DNA of 25,062 bases from a virus. Location: positions 1 to 25,062 of IMG/VR virus record IMGVR_UViG_3300030107_000470; one strand, written 5' to 3'. Positions within the stretch are counted from its first letter, which is position 1; each line of letters starts with the position of its first letter. The notes below the pieces were generated by a model. That model searched no databases and had not been told where the DNA came from. It worked only from the letters and a program-made list of their open reading frames with translations. Both the position numbers and the translations under genes were made by a program. Positions 7,578 to 15,557 of this stretch are shown piece after piece.

Positions 7578-8346
7578 AAAATTATTTTTTTTAGTTGCAA
7601 TGCCAAGGTCGGGTAATACTTTGTTTGCATCTATTATAAATCAAAATCCAGAGATAGCAGCAACAGCTAACTCTATTACGTTAGAAATAATGAAAGATTT
7701 ATTTTTGCTTAAAGAAACAGATGTGTTCCAAAACTTTCCAGATCACAAATCTTTAGATAATGTAATAGATTCTGTTTATGATAATTATTACAAAGATTGG
7801 CCGCAACGTATACTTATTGATCGTGGCCCAGTAATGACTAAAGGTAATTTTGAATTAATGAAAAAACATTTTAAACGTCCTTTTAAATGTATTATATTAT
7901 TACGAAACTTAATGGATGTATTAGCCAGTTATATGCAATGGTATACAAAAAATCCAAATGCATTTCCCAATAGATTTGGTTTAAAAAATGATGAAGAAAA
8001 ACTATTTATGTTAATGCATAAAGAAGGAAGTATTGCTAAAGAATTAGAAGCAATTAAAAATGCTTATAATTATCCAGATATATGCCACTTTGTAAAATAT
8101 GATGATTTAGTTACAAATCCTGAAGAAGAATTTAAAAAGATATATAATTTTTTAGAAGAACCTTATTTTAATCATAGATTTAATAATTTAGAACAAATAA
8201 AAATAAATAGTTTATCTTATGATGATAAAATAGTTGGTAGCAATATGCATAAATTATTTGATGGACCTGTTAGAAAAGTATATAATCCTTATATAAAAAA
8301 AATTCCAGAAAGCATTAGGCTAAATTATGAACACATTAAATTTTAA
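7528..8346 (+). CDS. PAPS-dependent sulfotransferase-like protein
   Basis: This 272-residue protein has the two cofactor motifs of the P-loop sulfotransferase fold. A 5'-phosphosulfate loop (KKLFFLVAMPRSGNTLF, residues 17-33) follows the first beta strand, and a 3'-phosphate motif (CIILLRNLMDVLASYMQWY, about 121-139) holds the typical Arg and Ser. Length is normal for the family. By family knowledge it would move sulfate from PAPS to a hydroxyl on a glycan, small molecule or tyrosine; the acceptor cannot be read from the sequence. The ATG at 7528 overlaps the previous gene by 50 bases. A TTG at 7558 would still keep the first strand, whereas the ATG at 7600 would delete it and is rejected. 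The 3' end overlaps the first oxygenase gene by 20 bases. Placement among virion genes and oxygenases suggests modification of a surface or virion component. Confidence 0.78.
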   Translation: MKRKTNLHTNLEQNQSKKLFFLVAMPRSGNTLFASIINQNPEIAATANSITLEIMKDLFLLKETDVFQNFPDHKSLDNVIDSVYDNYYKDWPQRILIDRGPVMTKGNFELMKKHFKRPFKCIILLRNLMDVLASYMQWYTKNPNAFPNRFGLKNDEEKLFMLMHKEGSIAKELEAIKNAYNYPDICHFVKYDDLVTNPEEEFKKIYNFLEEPYFNHRFNNLEQIKINSLSYDDKIVGSNMHKLFDGPVRKVYNPYIKKIPESIRLNYEHIKF

Positions 8347-8986
8347 CGTTGTATTTTTAGGACAGTCTGTTTTAAAATATGAAGTTCCGTTAGATATATA
8401 TAATACTATTAATCATATTTATGAAACAAAACGACACGAGTTACCTAAAGCTAATCCACAATTAGTAGGTAAAATTCAAAACGAACATTCATTATTTTTT
8501 AATGGACCACCAAATAATAAAATGTATTCACATGATTTTTTACCACATAATGTTAAGCAATGGTTTCATGAAACTATGAAACATTATTTAGATTGGAATA
8601 AAATTTTAAACTATAAAATGCATTTAAATTCTATATGGGTAAATGAAATGAAAGCTAATGAATATAATCCAGTACATATTCATCAAGGATCAATATATAC
8701 TGGTCTATCTTCTGTTATGGTTTTAAAATTACCAAAAAATACAGGCATTGAATACTCAGCACCTGGTAAACCTATGAATGGATCTTTGCAAATATTAGGA
8801 AATTCTTCAGGACAATTTTGTAACTCAGACTATGGCCCAATATTAAAAGAAAGATCTTTTTTTGTTTTTCCATATGATATGAGGCATTGTGTTTATCCGT
8901 TTAATAGCACGGATGATATAAGAAGAACTTTAGCATGTAATATGGATGTAGAATATGATCCAGTTTTAAATAGGAGCGCATTTTGA
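8327..8986 (+). CDS. Putative 2OG-Fe(II) oxygenase, HxH type (first of four)
   Basis: This 219-residue protein looks like a divergent member of the phage/cyanobacterial 2OG-FeII_Oxy_5-like group, a double-stranded beta-helix fold. The candidate metal ligands are H117 and H119 in NPVHIHQGS and the distal H187 in FFVFPYDMRHCVYPF. R199 or R200 (DDIRRTLACNMD) would bind 2-oxoglutarate. Using HxH in place of HxD is normal in this group, as in the third oxygenase here. The ATG overlaps the sulfotransferase stop region by 20 bases, and the stop forms a TTGA overlap with the next gene. The substrate is unknown; hydroxylation of a protein, glycan or nucleic acid is possible. The N-terminal 100 residues are unlike those of the other three oxygenases. 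Confidence 0.7.
   Translation: MNTLNFNVVFLGQSVLKYEVPLDIYNTINHIYETKRHELPKANPQLVGKIQNEHSLFFNGPPNNKMYSHDFLPHNVKQWFHETMKHYLDWNKILNYKMHLNSIWVNEMKANEYNPVHIHQGSIYTGLSSVMVLKLPKNTGIEYSAPGKPMNGSLQILGNSSGQFCNSDYGPILKERSFFVFPYDMRHCVYPFNSTDDIRRTLACNMDVEYDPVLNRSAF
8971..8976 (+). promoter_or_regulatory. Ribosome binding site for a TTG start
   Basis: TAGGAG lies six bases before TTG at 8983, which shares its last two bases and the next A with the TGA stop of the upstream gene. No ATG is available before conserved sequence begins, so TTG is the likely start. Confidence 0.65.
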
Positions 8987-9564
8987 TTATATTAGAACCT
9001 AAATGGAAAAGTTGGATAATTGAAACAACTACACCTTTGTTTACTCCAGAACAATGTCAACAGATTATTGAGTGTGGCAGACGTCAACCACCGCAACAAG
9101 CAAAAGTTGGTACAGGCAAACCAAGTGGTGGCACAGATACAAAAAAAAGAATTACAACTATTAGTTGGATACCGTTTAATGAAATGAAACCAATGTATGA
9201 TCAAGTAAATAGTTTTATAAAAAAAACAAATTTAAATCATTTTGGATTTGAAGATGTTGGAGTAACAGAACAAGCTCAGTTTACAGAATATCCTGAAGGT
9301 GGGTTTTATGATTGGCATATGGATTGTGATATAAATATGCAACACGAACCTCCTGTTAGAAAAATATCAATGACAGTTTTACTTTCACCTGAAAACCAAT
9401 TTGAAGGAGGTCATTTAGAATTAATGGCTCCAGGTAAATATGCAAAATTAAAACAAGGGCATGCTATTTGTTTTGCATCATTTATAAATCATAGAGTACA
9501 ACCAGTAATTAGGGGAGTTAGGCAGTCTCTTGTTATGTGGTTTGGAGGTCAACCTTTTAGATGA
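8983..9564 (+). CDS. 2OG-Fe(II) oxygenase, prolyl-hydroxylase/PKHD-like, HxD type
   Basis: This 193-residue protein is the clearest enzyme of the four. It has FTEYPEGGFYDWHMDCD with ligands H112 and D114, then RKISMTVLLSPENQFEGGHLEL. The KLKQGHAICFASFINHRVQPVIRGVRQSLVMWFGG stretch holds ligand H170 and 2-oxoglutarate-binding R180. This order is typical of prolyl 4-hydroxylase/PKHD-type oxygenases such as PiuC relatives. It has no membrane anchor and should be cytoplasmic. Translation starts at TTG inside the TTGA overlap and the stop forms an ATGA overlap with the following gene, so it is coupled on both sides. Likely protein-side-chain hydroxylation is inference; the acceptor is unknown. Confidence 0.85.
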   Translation: MIILEPKWKSWIIETTTPLFTPEQCQQIIECGRRQPPQQAKVGTGKPSGGTDTKKRITTISWIPFNEMKPMYDQVNSFIKKTNLNHFGFEDVGVTEQAQFTEYPEGGFYDWHMDCDINMQHEPPVRKISMTVLLSPENQFEGGHLELMAPGKYAKLKQGHAICFASFINHRVQPVIRGVRQSLVMWFGGQPFR

Positions 9565-10142
9565 TAATAGAAAAATTTTTTCCAACAATTGTATATGGTA
9601 AAGATGTGCAATTAGATAATAATCAATTAGAACAAAATATTATTAATTGGGCTAATAAAGATACAGGTGTAGTAAAAACAAATTATAAAGGTTGGCATTC
9701 AACAACTGATATGCATACTAAACCTGAATATAAACCTTTATTTGATGAGTTATTTAAAATGCAGGAAGAAATATATAAATACGAACATTTAGATAGGAGA
9801 CCAAGATTAGGTAATATGTGGGCTAATATAAATCCACCAGGCGCTTTAAACAAAGCTCATGTTCATCCTAATGGATTATTCTCTGGTGTTTACTATATTA
9901 AAACACCAAAAAATTGTGGTAGATTAAATATAATGGATCCAAGACCTGGTATACAATGTAATATGCCTACAAGAAAATCAGGTAATCCTGGTAAAGATTT
10001 ATGGAGAGATATAAATTTAGAACCTGTAACAGGTAGAATAATAATGTTTCCTTCGTGGTTATGGCATTCAGTTGAAGAAAATAAATCAAATGATATAAGA
10101 ATATCAGTAAGTTTTAATTTTATACAAGATGGCTTTCAATAA
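9561..10142 (+). CDS. 2OG-Fe(II) oxygenase, HxH type (2OG-FeII_Oxy_5-like)
   Basis: This 193-residue protein contains the landmark series of the family I know as 2OG-FeII_Oxy_5: WANINPPGALNKAHVHPNGLFSGVYYIKTP with ligands H100 and H102, then GRIIMFPSWLWHSVEENKSNDIRISVSFNF with H169 and R180. Members are common in cyanophages and other marine phages. It starts in the preceding stop (ATGA), with GGAGGT about 11 bases upstream, and overlaps the fourth oxygenase by 14 bases. The catalytic set appears complete, so the enzyme should be active if folded. The substrate is unknown. Confidence 0.85.
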   Translation: MIIEKFFPTIVYGKDVQLDNNQLEQNIINWANKDTGVVKTNYKGWHSTTDMHTKPEYKPLFDELFKMQEEIYKYEHLDRRPRLGNMWANINPPGALNKAHVHPNGLFSGVYYIKTPKNCGRLNIMDPRPGIQCNMPTRKSGNPGKDLWRDINLEPVTGRIIMFPSWLWHSVEENKSNDIRISVSFNFIQDGFQ

Positions 10143-10776
10143 ATATCAAGTAATAAAAAATGCAATTAGTTATGAATTAGCTAATTTTATATTTAATTAT
10201 TTTTTACTTAAACGTGACGCAGTTGCTTTTATGTATCAAAATAATTTAATATATGACACAGGGATGTTAGGCACTTGGAAAGATGAACAAGTTCCAAACA
10301 CTTATTCTCATTATGGAGATCCTGTTATGGAGACTTTGTTAATGAAAGTATTACCGACAATGCAACAAGAAACAGGGTTGCAATTAATACCCACTTATTC
10401 ATACGCAAGAATATACAAACAAGGTGATATATTAAAAAGACATAAAGATAGACCTAGTTGTGAAATATCTACAACAATACATTTAGGAGGCCATCCTTGG
10501 CCTATCTATATAGATGGCACAGGAGCAAACAATGTTATAGATGAAAAAAAAGGTTTAGTTAAACCAGGCGCTCCAGCAGGCACTAAAGTCTTACTTGAAG
10601 TAGGAGATATGTTGGTATATAGTGGGTGCGAATTAGAGCATTGGAGAGAACCTCTAGAAGGTAATACTTGCGCTCAAGTATTTCTTCATTATAACCATGT
10701 AAATGGTCCTTTTGCTGAAAAAAATAGGTTCGACAAAAGGCCAATGTTAGGTGTTCCGAATTTTGGGAATAAATAA
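10129..10776 (+). CDS. 2OG-Fe(II) oxygenase, HxD type (fourth of four)
   Basis: This 215-residue protein has a core YARIYKQGDILKRHKDRPSCEISTTIHLGG with likely iron ligands H105 and D107. It continues with a WPIYIDG strand and GDMLVYSGCELEHWREPLEGNTCAQVFLHYN, where H171 is the distal ligand. R173 directly after it may help bind 2-oxoglutarate; the usual Arg ten residues downstream is not evident, since that area reads TCAQVFL. The fold type is that of prolyl-4-hydroxylase-like enzymes often seen in marine phages and picocyanobacteria. The start overlaps the previous gene by 14 bases and lacks a strong ribosome site, so translation may depend on coupling. It is the last gene of the modification cassette; the gp10-like gene follows after 14 bases. 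Confidence 0.8.
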   Translation: MAFNKYQVIKNAISYELANFIFNYFLLKRDAVAFMYQNNLIYDTGMLGTWKDEQVPNTYSHYGDPVMETLLMKVLPTMQQETGLQLIPTYSYARIYKQGDILKRHKDRPSCEISTTIHLGGHPWPIYIDGTGANNVIDEKKGLVKPGAPAGTKVLLEVGDMLVYSGCELEHWREPLEGNTCAQVFLHYNHVNGPFAEKNRFDKRPMLGVPNFGNK

Positions 10777-10790
10777 TATAATGAGGTTAT

Positions 10791-12938
10791 ATGTTACAAA
10801 AAGTAAAATTTGCACCAGGGTTTAATAAACAAGTTACATCAACGGGCGGCGAAAGCCAATGGGTTAACGGAGATAACGTTCGTTTTAGATATGGTACACC
10901 TGAAAAAATAGGCGGTTGGTCACAATTAGGATCTGTAGATATTACAGGTAGAAACACAGCTATTCATCACTTTATTAATACATCGGGTATTAAGTATGCA
11001 GCATTAGGTACAAACAGAATTTTATATGCATACTCCGGTGGTATATTTTATGACATACATCCAATCAAAACAACTACAACATTAACAAGTGCTTTTTCTA
11101 CAACTAATGGGTCAGCAGTTGTAACTTTAACATTTTCGTCTGCACACAATATAAATCAATACGATATTATATTATTAGACAATTTTACATCTATAACTAA
11201 TTCTAATTTTAGTTCATCAAACTTTGATGATAATAAATTTATGGTAACTAGTATTCCAACAGATACTACACTTACTATTAACGTTGGTTCAAATGAATCA
11301 GGATCAGGTGCATCAACATCAGGTGGTATTAGAGTTAAACACTACTATCCTGTTGGACCAGCAGTTGAAGTTGCATCTACAGGTTTTGGATTAGGACCTT
11401 GGAGTGGTTTTAAGTCCGGTCAGTTTACATCAACATTATCTTCAAATATAAATACATCAGTAACATCTTTGACTATGGCAAGTTCATCTTCTTTCCCATC
11501 TACTGGAACAGTTATTATTGGGTCAGAATTAATTACTTACACAGGAAACAGCAGTGGAACGTTATCGGGATTAACAAGAGGAGCTAGTGGTACAACGGCA
11601 GCTAGTCATAGTTCTGGAGCAACAGTTACAGATGCATCGGACTTTTTTGCATGGAATGCTGCAGCATCAGGAGACGTTATAACAGCACCAGGTTTATGGT
11701 CGTTAGATAATTTTGGTAATAAACTTATTGCAACAATTAGTAGTGGAGAAACATTTGAATGGAATTCAAATCCAACAGATGCAACGGATACAAGAGCAAC
11801 TATTGTGAGTAACGCACCAACTGCGTCTGCATTTACATTGGTATCTACACCAGATAGACACTTAATATTTTTTGGAACAGAAACAACTATTGGTACAAAA
11901 TCTACACAAGACCCAATGTTTGTAAGATTCTCTTCTCAAGAAGATATTAATACTTATACACCTTCAGCAACTAACACTGCAGGTACACAAAGACTTGCGG
12001 ATGGATCTAAAATTATGGGAGCGATTAGAGGTAGAGATGCAATTTATGTTTGGACAGATACAGCTTTATTTACTATGAGATTTGTTGGTCCACCATTTAC
12101 ATTCTCATTTCAACAAGTTGGTACAAACTGTGGATTGATTGGAAAGAACGCAGCTGTTGAAGTTGATGGTACAGCATATTGGATGTCAGAAAATGGTTTT
12201 TTTAGATATGCTGGTAGATTAGAATCATTACCATGTTTAGTTGAAGATCATGTTTTTGATGATATTAATACTACACCTAAACAACATATTAATGCAGGTT
12301 TAAATAACTTGTTTGGTGAAGTAATGTGGTTCTATCCAAACTCAGGATCGGGAACAGTTAATAGAGTTGTAACTTATAATTATTTAGACTCAACACCAGA
12401 TAGACCTGTTTGGACAACAGGCACATTAGCAAGAAGCGCTTGGCAAGATTCTGCTGTATTTGGTAAGCCACATGCAACAGAATATGATTCATCAGGCACA
12501 ACTGCTACAACAGATACAAATTATATTTTTGGTAACAGTGATGGTACCTCAACTTATTATGAACATGAAACAGGTTTAAATCAAGTTAAAGAAGGAGCTA
12601 CTTCAGCTATTGCAGCAAGTATTGAATCTGGAGATTTTGATATTGGTGCACAAGGGCTTGCTGGAGATGGAGAGTTTATGATGAAAATAAGAAGAGTTAT
12701 ACCAGATTTTTTAACACAAACAGGTAGTGCAAGAGTTACATTAAATTTAAGAGATTTTCCAAATGATACAGCAGCTAGTTCTACATTAGGTCCATTTACA
12801 ATAACAAGTGGTACACAAAAAATAGATACACGTGCAAGAGCTAGATCCATATCATTAAAAATAGATAACACAAGCACTAGTCAGTTTTGGAAGTTAGGAA
12901 CATTTAGAATTGATTATCAACCAGACGGGAGAAGATAA
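10791..12938 (+). CDS. Tail stabilisation protein, P22 gp10-like
   Basis: This 715-residue protein opens with LQKVKFAPGFNKQVTSTGGESQWVNGDNVRFRYGTPEKIGGW. This matches the remembered N-terminal pattern of P22 gp10-type packaged-DNA stabilisation proteins (PGxNKxxT, then W-x-D/N-x-VRFR-x-G-x-PEKIGGW). The body is beta-rich, with blade-like segments such as DRHLIFFGTE, GRDAIYVWTDTALFTMRFVG and ENGFFRYAGR. A Ser/Thr-rich insertion at about residues 210-285 contains GSELITYTGNSSGTLSGLTRGASGTTAA. The end is FWKLGTFRIDYQPDGRR. In P22 the protein closes the portal and joins it to the tail needle. GAGGT lies just before the ATG, and the stop overlaps the next start by one base (TAATG). Finding it here supports a podovirus. 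Confidence 0.72.
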   Translation: MLQKVKFAPGFNKQVTSTGGESQWVNGDNVRFRYGTPEKIGGWSQLGSVDITGRNTAIHHFINTSGIKYAALGTNRILYAYSGGIFYDIHPIKTTTTLTSAFSTTNGSAVVTLTFSSAHNINQYDIILLDNFTSITNSNFSSSNFDDNKFMVTSIPTDTTLTINVGSNESGSGASTSGGIRVKHYYPVGPAVEVASTGFGLGPWSGFKSGQFTSTLSSNINTSVTSLTMASSSSFPSTGTVIIGSELITYTGNSSGTLSGLTRGASGTTAASHSSGATVTDASDFFAWNAAASGDVITAPGLWSLDNFGNKLIATISSGETFEWNSNPTDATDTRATIVSNAPTASAFTLVSTPDRHLIFFGTETTIGTKSTQDPMFVRFSSQEDINTYTPSATNTAGTQRLADGSKIMGAIRGRDAIYVWTDTALFTMRFVGPPFTFSFQQVGTNCGLIGKNAAVEVDGTAYWMSENGFFRYAGRLESLPCLVEDHVFDDINTTPKQHINAGLNNLFGEVMWFYPNSGSGTVNRVVTYNYLDSTPDRPVWTTGTLARSAWQDSAVFGKPHATEYDSSGTTATTDTNYIFGNSDGTSTYYEHETGLNQVKEGATSAIAASIESGDFDIGAQGLAGDGEFMMKIRRVIPDFLTQTGSARVTLNLRDFPNDTAASSTLGPFTITSGTQKIDTRARARSISLKIDNTSTSQFWKLGTFRIDYQPDGRR

Positions 12939-13105
12939 TGGCAAAAATTGTACAATCATTAACACAACCACCTAAAGAGTATGATCAAGTTTCATTTTTA
13001 TCTTTAGTCAGAGATTTAAATGGTTTAATAGAAAAATTAAATACAACTTTTCAAGAAGAAAAAGGAGAAGATAATGAAGCAACTATCTTCTTTATAGGGG
13101 GATAA
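12938..13105 (+). CDS. Small 55-aa protein, unknown function
   Basis: This short frame codes MAKIVQSLTQPPKEYDQVSF and then an acidic helix (SLVRDLNGLIEKLNTTFQEEKGEDNE), ending ATIFFIGG. It is supported by a GGGAGA ribosome site at 12928-12933 and by one-base TAATG overlaps with both neighbours, which is the packing seen throughout this region. I know no family for it. It occupies the slot after gp10 where P22 has its needle gene, but it is far too short to be a needle by itself. Confidence 0.7.
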   Translation: MAKIVQSLTQPPKEYDQVSFLSLVRDLNGLIEKLNTTFQEEKGEDNEATIFFIGG

Positions 13106-13446
13106 TGGCTAATAGTTTTGTAAGTAAAAAAGCAGATTTAACCACTACTGACGCTACAACTTTATATACAGTGCCAACAGCAACAACTGCTATAGTTAAA
13201 TCTATATTAGTAAGCGATGATAGTGGGAGTGGGTCTAATATTACAATAGAAATAATAACACCTGCTGATGCTACTTTTAATGCAGCATATCAAAAAGCTA
13301 TATCTGCTAACACTCCGACTGAAATATTAACAAATCCATTGGTGGTTGAGACTGGAGAAATAGTAAGAATTACAGCTGGTCATGCAAATAGGCTGCATGT
13401 TTTACTTTCAGCCATGGAGGTATTGCCTAGGACTGTTACAACATAG
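13105..13446 (+). CDS. Small beta-rich structural protein
   Basis: This 113-residue protein starts in a TAATG overlap with GGGGG just upstream. It is rich in Thr, Ala, Val and Ile with alternating beta pattern (TLYTVPTATTAIVKSILVSDDSGSGSNITIEIITP, then EIVRITAGHANRLHVLLSAMEV) and no cysteine. This resembles small phage virion proteins with an Ig-like or jelly-roll fold that decorate heads or tails, and I recall similar proteins in marine phages. The role is inferred from composition and from its place between the gp10-like gene and the injection genes. It is the last gene before an 87-base gap. Confidence 0.65.
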   Translation: MANSFVSKKADLTTTDATTLYTVPTATTAIVKSILVSDDSGSGSNITIEIITPADATFNAAYQKAISANTPTEILTNPLVVETGEIVRITAGHANRLHVLLSAMEVLPRTVTT

Positions 13447-13448
13447 TC

Positions 13449-13478
13449 TTGATTTACTTGTTAAAAACGAGTAATAAT
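13449..13478 (+). promoter_or_regulatory. Possible promoter in the 87-base gap
   Basis: TTGATT (13449-13454), an 18-base spacer and AATAAT (13473-13478) resemble a sigma70-like promoter in the largest intergenic gap of the window (13447-13533). The rest of the gap holds a short CAGG/CCTG stem-loop at about 13486-13500 but no strong ribosome site. This is a weak call. Confidence 0.3.
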
Positions 13479-13533
13479 GTAAATTCAGGTGTAATTCCTG
13501 CCTAACTATAATATAAAATAATTGACATAAAAT

Positions 13534-14454
13534 ATGATTAACAGAGCAAAAATGCCAAGACAGTTATACGGATTAGGAAGTTTAGTTCGTAAACTTATAC
13601 CTAATGAGTTAGCAAATCTTGCAAGTAAAGCTGCACCATTTGTTGCACCATTTAATGCTCCTGCTGCAGCACTGATGAGAGGTATAGGTAGGTATGACAA
13701 AAGAGGTGATTTAGGTGATGCATTTAAACAAGGTGCATTAACTTTTGCTGGAGGTAAAGTAGCAGGTATGATACCTGGCACAGAAAATTATTTTGGACAA
13801 GGTATGCAAGGAGCTAGAAATCTTGCAACTGATATAGGTGGATTTTTTTCAAAAACTCCTGGTAAAACAGATTTGGATAAAACTGAAAAAGGTTTAGATA
13901 TTTTTAGACGTGGTGCTAAAAAATTAGAAAATATTCCTATAATAGGAGAACTACCTGATATGGTTAAACAACAAATATTAGTTGGTGGTGTAACTGCTGC
14001 AGGAACATATATCTATGAAAAATTTTTAGCAGAAGAACCACCTCAAGATACAAGTGAAACTATGGAAGAGTATTTAGCTAGAAGAAAACAAAATGTTGGT
14101 AAAAAAATGAGAACATATTTTGATAATTATTTTGCAAGTGATCCAGAGTACGCTGCATTAGATGATGAAGGTAGAAATGCATTTGTTGAAAGATACAATT
14201 TACGGGGTGGTGGTATGCCAATGGGTATTATGAGAACTAATCAAGCTGGAGTTATGGAACGAGACTATAGAGATAAAGGTGGTTTTGTGCCTGTAGGTAT
14301 TAAAGAAAAAGCAGATGATGTACCGGCTATGTTATCTAAAAATGAATTTGTAATGACTGCTAATGCTGTAAGAGGAGCAGGTAACGGTAGCATTGAAAAA
14401 GGAGCACAAAAGATGTATGATACAATGAAAAAATTAGAGAGAAGGGTTATATAA
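13534..14454 (+). CDS. Internal/injection-module virion protein with GG-motif C-terminus
   Basis: This 306-residue protein begins at ATG 13534 or, equally plausibly, ATG 13552 (MPRQLYGLGSLV); neither has a clear ribosome site. The N-terminal half has amphipathic Ala/Gly-rich helices (APFVAPFNAPAAALMRGIG; GALTFAGGKVAGMIPG) with membrane-active character, and a hydrophobic stretch QQILVGGVTAAGTYIYEKFL at about 150-169. The last about 80 residues read GGGMPMGIMRTNQAGV, then DKGGFVPVGIKEKADDVPAMLSKNEFVMTANAVRGAGNG. This matches a motif I recall at the ends of tape-measure and internal proteins (VPAML-x-x-x-EFVM). It starts a chain of one-base overlaps and large proteins, and is probably carried in the virion and ejected, by analogy with P22 gp7/gp20/gp16. 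Confidence 0.62.
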   Translation: MINRAKMPRQLYGLGSLVRKLIPNELANLASKAAPFVAPFNAPAAALMRGIGRYDKRGDLGDAFKQGALTFAGGKVAGMIPGTENYFGQGMQGARNLATDIGGFFSKTPGKTDLDKTEKGLDIFRRGAKKLENIPIIGELPDMVKQQILVGGVTAAGTYIYEKFLAEEPPQDTSETMEEYLARRKQNVGKKMRTYFDNYFASDPEYAALDDEGRNAFVERYNLRGGGMPMGIMRTNQAGVMERDYRDKGGFVPVGIKEKADDVPAMLSKNEFVMTANAVRGAGNGSIEKGAQKMYDTMKKLERRVI

Positions 14455-15557
14455 TGGAAGACGATTACGAAAAAGAATTTATGAGGCTCGTGAGTGAGTT
14501 AATGATGGATGGTCTTAGTCAACAAGAAGCAATTGAAGCAGCTAGAGATGAGCTTGATAGATTAAGAAATAAGTTTATGGCTGATGGCGGTAGAGTATTA
14601 AAACAAACAGGCGGTGTAACAGAATCAAGAACATTATCACCAGAATTTATTGAAGCAGCACAAAAAACATTTTTAGCTGATCTTACAAGACAAACTGGAA
14701 CACCAACAGTTACAACTGCAACAACTCAACAACCTGGTGAGACTGCACAACAGTTTGCACAAAGACAAGCATTAGCACAACAATTTGGAATTAGACAAGC
14801 AGGTATGGCTGCTCTTGCACCAACAGTTGCAGATGAAACACAATTACAAAAAGATGCTAGAGGTTTAGCAAGTGGACTTGGATCTTTTCAACCTTTCTTA
14901 ACTAAAGCTGCAACAGCAGCAGATGCAGCAACAGGGTTAATTGGACCAATGACAACAGCACAAAGACAAGCTTACATGTCACCTTTTCAACAAGATGTAA
15001 TTGATACAACGTTAACAGAATTTGATAGACAAGCTCAAGCTCAAAAAGCACAACAAGCAGCTAGAGCATTAGGGACACCTGGTGCATTTGGTGGTGGCCG
15101 TGAAGGTGTACTACAAGCAGAGTATCAAGCGGCAAGTGACAGGAATCGATCAGCTATACAAGCAGGATTATTACAACAAGGATTTCAACAAGCGCAACAA
15201 GCAAGAGCAGCAGATTTAGCTGCACAAAGAGGAATTTCTGCTTTACAATCTGGATTAGGTGCACAACAACAAGCATTAACAAGAGGACAGATATCTGGCC
15301 TTGGTACATTAGGTGCAACACAACAAGCGCAACAACAAGCTGTACTTGATGCACAAAGACAAGCAGCACAAATGGCAGTATCAGAACCTCAACAAAGATT
15401 ATCTACATTAGGTGCAGGTGTTATGGGAATAACGCCAGGTGCAGGAGCAATAAGATTAGATCAAGCACCAGCAGCGCAACAAGCTAGTCCATTAGCAACA
15501 GCGTTAGGTTTAGGTCTTGCAGGTGCTGATATCTATGGAAGGATATTTAATAATTAA
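14454..15557 (+). CDS. Gln/Ala-rich helical internal virion protein
   Basis: This 367-residue protein starts in a TAATG overlap. It has a short acidic helical head (EDDYEKEFMRLVSELMMDGLSQQEAIEAARDELDRLRNKFMADGGRV). A long Gln/Ala-rich region follows, with YMSPFQQDVIDTTLTEFDRQAQAQKAQQAARALGTPGAFGGGREGVLQAEY around residues 180-225 and coiled-coil sequence to about 310. The tail is hydrophobic (ASPLATALGLGLAGADIYGRIFNN). The YMSPFQQDVID to GGREG block recurs in many phage virion proteins as I remember them. The FMADGGRV motif links it to its neighbours. Long helices and a hydrophobic end fit a protein ejected into the cell envelope; function is inferred. Confidence 0.62.
   Translation: MEDDYEKEFMRLVSELMMDGLSQQEAIEAARDELDRLRNKFMADGGRVLKQTGGVTESRTLSPEFIEAAQKTFLADLTRQTGTPTVTTATTQQPGETAQQFAQRQALAQQFGIRQAGMAALAPTVADETQLQKDARGLASGLGSFQPFLTKAATAADAATGLIGPMTTAQRQAYMSPFQQDVIDTTLTEFDRQAQAQKAQQAARALGTPGAFGGGREGVLQAEYQAASDRNRSAIQAGLLQQGFQQAQQARAADLAAQRGISALQSGLGAQQQALTRGQISGLGTLGATQQAQQQAVLDAQRQAAQMAVSEPQQRLSTLGAGVMGITPGAGAIRLDQAPAAQQASPLATALGLGLAGADIYGRIFNN

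Noticed and set aside
7600-8346. ATG 7600 as sulfotransferase start
   Set aside because: It would remove the first beta strand (KKLFFLVA) just before the PRSGNT loop, which the fold needs.
13456-13507. tRNA gene
   Set aside because: Two arm-like hairpins exist, but there is no D-arm, no pairing acceptor stem and no TTC in the T-loop, so a functional tRNA is not supported.
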